35,003 nt of DNA, taken from positions 1 to 35,003 of the forward strand of contig CAZFJW010000003.1 in the NCBI GenBank assembly GCA_964519355.1, in the 5' to 3' direction. Of this stretch, positions 32,593 to 35,003 are shown piece after piece. The position numbers were made by a program, and so were the translations under genes. The notes below the pieces were generated by a model. It had not been told where the DNA came from and searched no databases. It saw only the letters and a list, made by a program, of their open reading frames with translations. Every line of letters begins with the position of its first letter. Positions within the stretch are counted from its first letter, which is position 1. The DNA comes from CAZBEA01 sp964519355. GTDB lineage: Bacteria > Patescibacteriota > Microgenomatia > Levybacterales > GWA1-39-11.

Positions 32593-32838
32593 TTAGAGTA
32601 CTTCCACGTATTGTTTTCCGCGTAAAGTTTTAAAAGCAACTTTTCCGTTCTTAACTGCAAAGATAGTGTAATCTTTTCCCATATCTGTTCCGTTGCCTGG
32701 ATGGAATTTTGTTCCTTTTTGTCTAATTATAATCATGCCAGAATGAGTTACTTCTCCAGCGTAAAGCTTGACTCCCAATCTTTTTGAGATGGAATCTCTA
32801 TTTCCCTTAACTGCTCCTTGTGATTTTGTATGTGCCAT
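32593..32838 (-). CDS. rpmA: 50S ribosomal protein L27 (bL27)
   Basis: An 81-residue protein with MAHTKSQGAVKGNRDS at the start, KRLGVKLYAGE, GMIIIRQKGTKFHPGN and DYTIFAVKNGKVAF, all in the usual places. L27 reaches the peptidyl-transferase centre with its N-terminus. Here that end begins directly with MAHTK, without the cleavable extension known from Firmicutes. The C-terminus is slightly shorter than in E. coli. A TACAAT box ends 8 bases before the ATG, and parB follows with no gap. Downstream of rplU, as in most bacteria. Confidence 0.97.
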   Translation of the reverse strand: MAHTKSQGAVKGNRDSISKRLGVKLYAGEVTHSGMIIIRQKGTKFHPGNGTDMGKDYTIFAVKNGKVAFKTLRGKQYVEVL

Positions 32839-32846
32839 ATTTGTTT

Positions 32847-32874
32847 ATTGTATCGAAATTCGTGAAAAATGCAA
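32847..32874 (-). promoter_or_regulatory. Promoter of rpmA-parB (leaderless)
   Basis: TTGCAT (32869-32874), a 16-base spacer and TACAAT (32847-32852) on the minus strand, in the 39-bp gap after rplU. The -10 ends 8 bases before the rpmA ATG, so the message would begin at the start codon. Confidence 0.5.
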
Positions 32875-32877
32875 TAC

Positions 32878-33219
32878 CTATTTTGTGGCTGATTTGGTAC
32901 TTTTCACGGAACCAGAAATTTTCTCAATCTGAACTTTTGTCAGATGAGATCTATGTCCGTATACTTGTCGGTATCTTGATTTTGCCTTAAATCGTGCAAC
33001 TCGAACTTTCTCATCCTTAAAATGCTCCACAATTTTTCCAACTACAGTTACTCCATCAAGTGTTGGTGTGCCTATTTGTACTTTTTCGCCATCCACATGG
33101 AGCAATACACTATTGAATTCAATATCTCCATTTTCTTGAGGAAGCCTGTCAACTTCAATAACATCTCCAGGAGAAACCCTGTATTGTTTGCCACCAGATT
33201 TAACTACTGCATACTGCAT
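32878..33219 (-). CDS. rplU: 50S ribosomal protein L21 (bL21)
   Basis: A 113-residue protein that starts MQYAVVKSGGKQYRV, the family signature, and has VARFKAKSRYRQVYGHRSHLT near the C-terminus (RNA-binding motif of L21). L21 binds 23S rRNA in the large subunit. ATG 33219 was chosen because it gives the standard N-terminus, and the frame extends six codons further upstream without need. A TAGAAT box (33228-33233) ends 8 bases before the ATG. It follows rodA after 23 bp and precedes rpmA. Confidence 0.96.
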   Translation of the reverse strand: MQYAVVKSGGKQYRVSPGDVIEVDRLPQENGDIEFNSVLLHVDGEKVQIGTPTLDGVTVVGKIVEHFKDEKVRVARFKAKSRYRQVYGHRSHLTKVQIEKISGSVKSTKSATK

Positions 33220-33227
33220 ATCTACGT

Positions 33228-33233
33228 ATTCTA
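33228..33233 (-). promoter_or_regulatory. -10 box of rplU
   Basis: TAGAAT on the minus strand ends exactly 8 bases before the rplU ATG. A weak -35 candidate (TGGAAA) lies about 18 bases upstream, inside the end of rodA. Confidence 0.4.
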
Positions 33234-33242
33234 ACAAATATT

Positions 33243-34319
33243 TTACCGAATTTCCAGTAATTTAGAACTTCTCCTCCCAGAAAGGTTAGATACAATACCG
33301 AGCAATATAAAATTAGTAATTAAAGAACTTCCCCCATATGAGACAAATGGCAATGTCACTCCAACAATTGGAAGTATCCCGATATTCATCCCCATGTTGA
33401 AAAATACATGGATTAATAGCAGGAAAAAACACCCAAAAAGTACAAGTCTCCCAAAAACATCAGATGAATCTGCAGCGTGCTTGTATATTCGAAGGAAAAT
33501 GACTGAATAAAGCACGAGCAGCACCGCTCCGCCCACAAAACCTAGACTTTCAAGAATTGTGGCAAAAATAAAATCAGTATGCTGCTCTGGGAGAAAATGA
33601 AGAAGAGATTGAGTGGACTGTCCAAATCCCTTGCCAAAAAATCCACCGCTTCCGATTGCAATAAGCGATTGGATTGCGTTATATGAAGATCCGAAAGGAT
33701 CTTGTGACATATTCAAAAAACTTGTAATTCGTGCTCTTTGATAATCATGTAAAAATTCAAAAAGAATTGGAATCAATACACCAGCAGCCGCAAAAATTGT
33801 TATAAAATACCTTAGTGGAAAACCATATACAAAGAACATAAGAATAGATAAAAATCCAATAATCAGTGCATTTCCTAAATCCGGCTCTCTTAAAATAAGG
33901 AATCCTATTGGAGCAGTTAGCAACAGACCTCCAATAAATTTTTCAAGAGAGTGCTTATTACTCTGAGTTAAAAACCACGATAGAAAGAGAATATATGAAA
34001 TTTTGATAAATTCGGATATCTGAATTCTTACCCCCAATATCTCAACCCAACGCACAGCACCTTTAACTTCCACACCAAAAAAAAGAATCGCGATAAGTGA
34101 AAGATTCATTATCAGATACAAAACTATCCAAATTGAATTAATTTTTGGGATATAAAGTCTTGCGACAAACCAATATAAAAAAATACCAATAACTAAAAAG
34201 ATAATTTGCTGCCTAAAGAAAAATGGCTCAAGTGAGTAAATTGCAGAAAGCCCAAAAATTACAAGAAGAACTGCGCCCAAAAGTAAAATCCAATCAACTC
34301 CAAAGAAAATCTTATTCAT
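33243..34319 (-). CDS. rodA: Peptidoglycan glycosyltransferase RodA (SEDS family)
   Basis: A 358-residue polytopic protein with about ten helices. SEDS landmarks: KGAVRWVEILG (86-96), SEFIKI (102-107), REPDLGNAL (144-152) with the catalytic Asp147, FLPEQHTDFIF, and close to the end GVTLPFVSYGGSS. RodA polymerises lipid II for side-wall growth. The assignment to RodA rather than FtsW is by resemblance and by the context with non-division genes. The ATG overlaps the ileS end by 8 bp, so it is read from the ileS transcript. Confidence 0.9.
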   Translation of the reverse strand: MNKIFFGVDWILLLGAVLLVIFGLSAIYSLEPFFFRQQIIFLVIGIFLYWFVARLYIPKINSIWIVLYLIMNLSLIAILFFGVEVKGAVRWVEILGVRIQISEFIKISYILFLSWFLTQSNKHSLEKFIGGLLLTAPIGFLILREPDLGNALIIGFLSILMFFVYGFPLRYFITIFAAAGVLIPILFEFLHDYQRARITSFLNMSQDPFGSSYNAIQSLIAIGSGGFFGKGFGQSTQSLLHFLPEQHTDFIFATILESLGFVGGAVLLVLYSVIFLRIYKHAADSSDVFGRLVLFGCFFLLLIHVFFNMGMNIGILPIVGVTLPFVSYGGSSLITNFILLGIVSNLSGRRSSKLLEIR

Positions 34320-35003
34320 TCACAACTATAACGTTCATTGCCTCTCCTTTTGTAAGATTACGAATTAGAGCTTTCTTCTTAATCTCCTCTTCATATGATG
34401 CAGGCCAATTCTCTAACTCAACGTCAACCCAATCACTTAATTTTGTACCAATCTTCTTACGTTCTGCCTGTATAGTCCGCACAAGATCTCGAGCCTCGCC
34501 CTCATCTTTCAACTCCTGAGTTAGATTCAAATCCAATTCAACCATAACATTTTCACCCTTGGTAACATTTACATTTTTTACATTTACCTCATCAGCAATA
34601 ACGCTTCGAACAGAATCTGAGAATATAATTGGCGATATTATGTTAATTGATGATAAGGGCTGGCGAACTTTTATCATTTCTTTTTTTCGAATTGCGTGAG
34701 CTTCCTCTACAATTGCACGAGCTGCATTCATCTCTACTTCTAAATTCTGGTTTATTTTCCCCTCATCCACTTGAGACCAATCACTCATGTGAACTGATTC
34801 CTCTCCTGTTAAATTTCTGTAAATCTCCTCTGTGATAAAAGGAACGATTGGCGCAAGCGTTTTTGAATATTCCTTCAGCACAAACCATAACGTTGAATAA
34901 GCATCATTTTTTTCGCTTTCCCCAGCTTCTGCATTTGGACCCATTCGCTCCCTGCTTCTTCTTAAATACCATACTGATAAATCTTGAATAAATATATTGG
35001 CTT
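34312..35003 (-). CDS. ileS: Isoleucyl-tRNA synthetase, C-terminal part (continues past the window)
   Basis: The frame is open to the window edge (first full codon at 35001). The visible 229 residues are the anticodon-binding part and the tail. FIQDLSVWYLRRSRERM and then LAPIVPFITEEIYRNL are the classic IleS helices. The end, with LTQELKDEGEARDLVRTIQAERKKIG, is the extension of the long, eukaryote-like type of IleS (IleS2), which has this segment in place of the zinc-finger C-terminus of E. coli IleS. It charges tRNA-Ile in the cytoplasm. The stop overlaps rodA. The catalytic domain with HIGH and KMSKS is outside the window. Confidence 0.94.
   Translation of the reverse strand, partial: ANIFIQDLSVWYLRRSRERMGPNAEAGESEKNDAYSTLWFVLKEYSKTLAPIVPFITEEIYRNLTGEESVHMSDWSQVDEGKINQNLEVEMNAARAIVEEAHAIRKKEMIKVRQPLSSINIISPIIFSDSVRSVIADEVNVKNVNVTKGENVMVELDLNLTQELKDEGEARDLVRTIQAERKKIGTKLSDWVDVELENWPASYEEEIKKKALIRNLTKGEAMNVIVVNE

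Noticed and set aside
1..35003. Alternative genetic code with TGA as Gly or Trp, as in some CPR groups
   Set aside because: Several genes end in TGA at the expected place (atpC, the 7712 gene, the 26700 gene), their products have normal lengths, and Trp is coded by TGG.
1..35003. CRISPR array, insertion sequence, integrase or attachment site
   Set aside because: I found no regularly spaced repeats, transposase or recombinase motifs; the tRNA-Val gene is not flanked by a duplicated 3' end that I can see.

Overview
The window is an AT-rich, very gene-dense piece of a bacterial chromosome, most likely from a Patescibacteria (Candidate Phyla Radiation) genome and plausibly the Microgenomates group. 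That placement is an inference. It rests on the small, overlapping genes, the gene order ileS-rodA-rplU-rpmA-parB beside lepB, the short RplU and RpmA, an IleS tail of the long type, and the abundance of membrane glycosyltransferases next to an F-type ATP synthase operon. TGA is used as a normal stop, which argues against the recoded Gracilibacteria/Absconditabacteria.

Layout. (1) Positions 1-2566, plus strand: the end of the ATP synthase operon (atpD lacking its first few codons, then atpC), followed by a translationally coupled membrane-anchored protein with two predicted Ig-like domains. (2) 2551-15585, minus strand: a surface-polysaccharide operon read from a Wzx-type flippase through a methyltransferase, a CDP-paratose/tyvelose-type 2-epimerase, a GT4 enzyme, a GT2-GT-C fusion, a stand-alone GT-C paralogue of that fusion, a GT2, two more GT-C membrane enzymes and an O-antigen-ligase-like protein. 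A small 36-codon reading frame lies between the last two GT-C genes. (3) 15693-21385: short units on both strands (an FkbM-like protein; a large GT-C with a small membrane protein; a FabG-like reductase; a NodB deacetylase with a left-handed beta-helix acyltransferase). (4) 21508-28903, plus strand: a sugar-nucleotide operon with a methyltransferase, RmlC-like cupin, C-methyltransferase, RmlD-like reductase, divergent UDP-GlcNAc-2-epimerase relative, DUF218-like protein, GT2 and a membrane-anchored SDR. (5) 28947-31095, minus: GT2 and GT4 genes downstream of tRNA-Val(CAC). (6) 31180-35003: lepB on plus, and parB, rpmA, rplU, rodA and partial ileS on minus.

Together, regions 2-5 can make modified sugars (2-epimerisation, C-methylation, keto-reduction), assemble and flip lipid-linked glycans, transfer sugars from polyprenyl carriers outside the membrane with five GT-C enzymes, polymerise or ligate them, and trim or acetylate the product. 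No initiating phosphoglycosyltransferase and no nucleotidylyltransferase/4,6-dehydratase pair is present, so those steps must be encoded elsewhere.

The most general unexplained signal is regulatory. Nearly every gene that begins a transcription unit has a good -10 hexamer only about 6-11 nt before its ATG (exactly 8 nt in several), so the mRNAs should be leaderless or nearly so, while some operon-internal genes carry Shine-Dalgarno sequences. Other points of note are the GT2-GT-C fusion beside its paralogue, the membrane-SDR fusion, a probable branched-deoxysugar cassette, a perfect 11-bp inverted repeat over a promoter, and a convergent overlap in which both proteins end in the same four residues. 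No gap between genes exceeds 300 bases. I see no CRISPR array, insertion sequence or rRNA gene.
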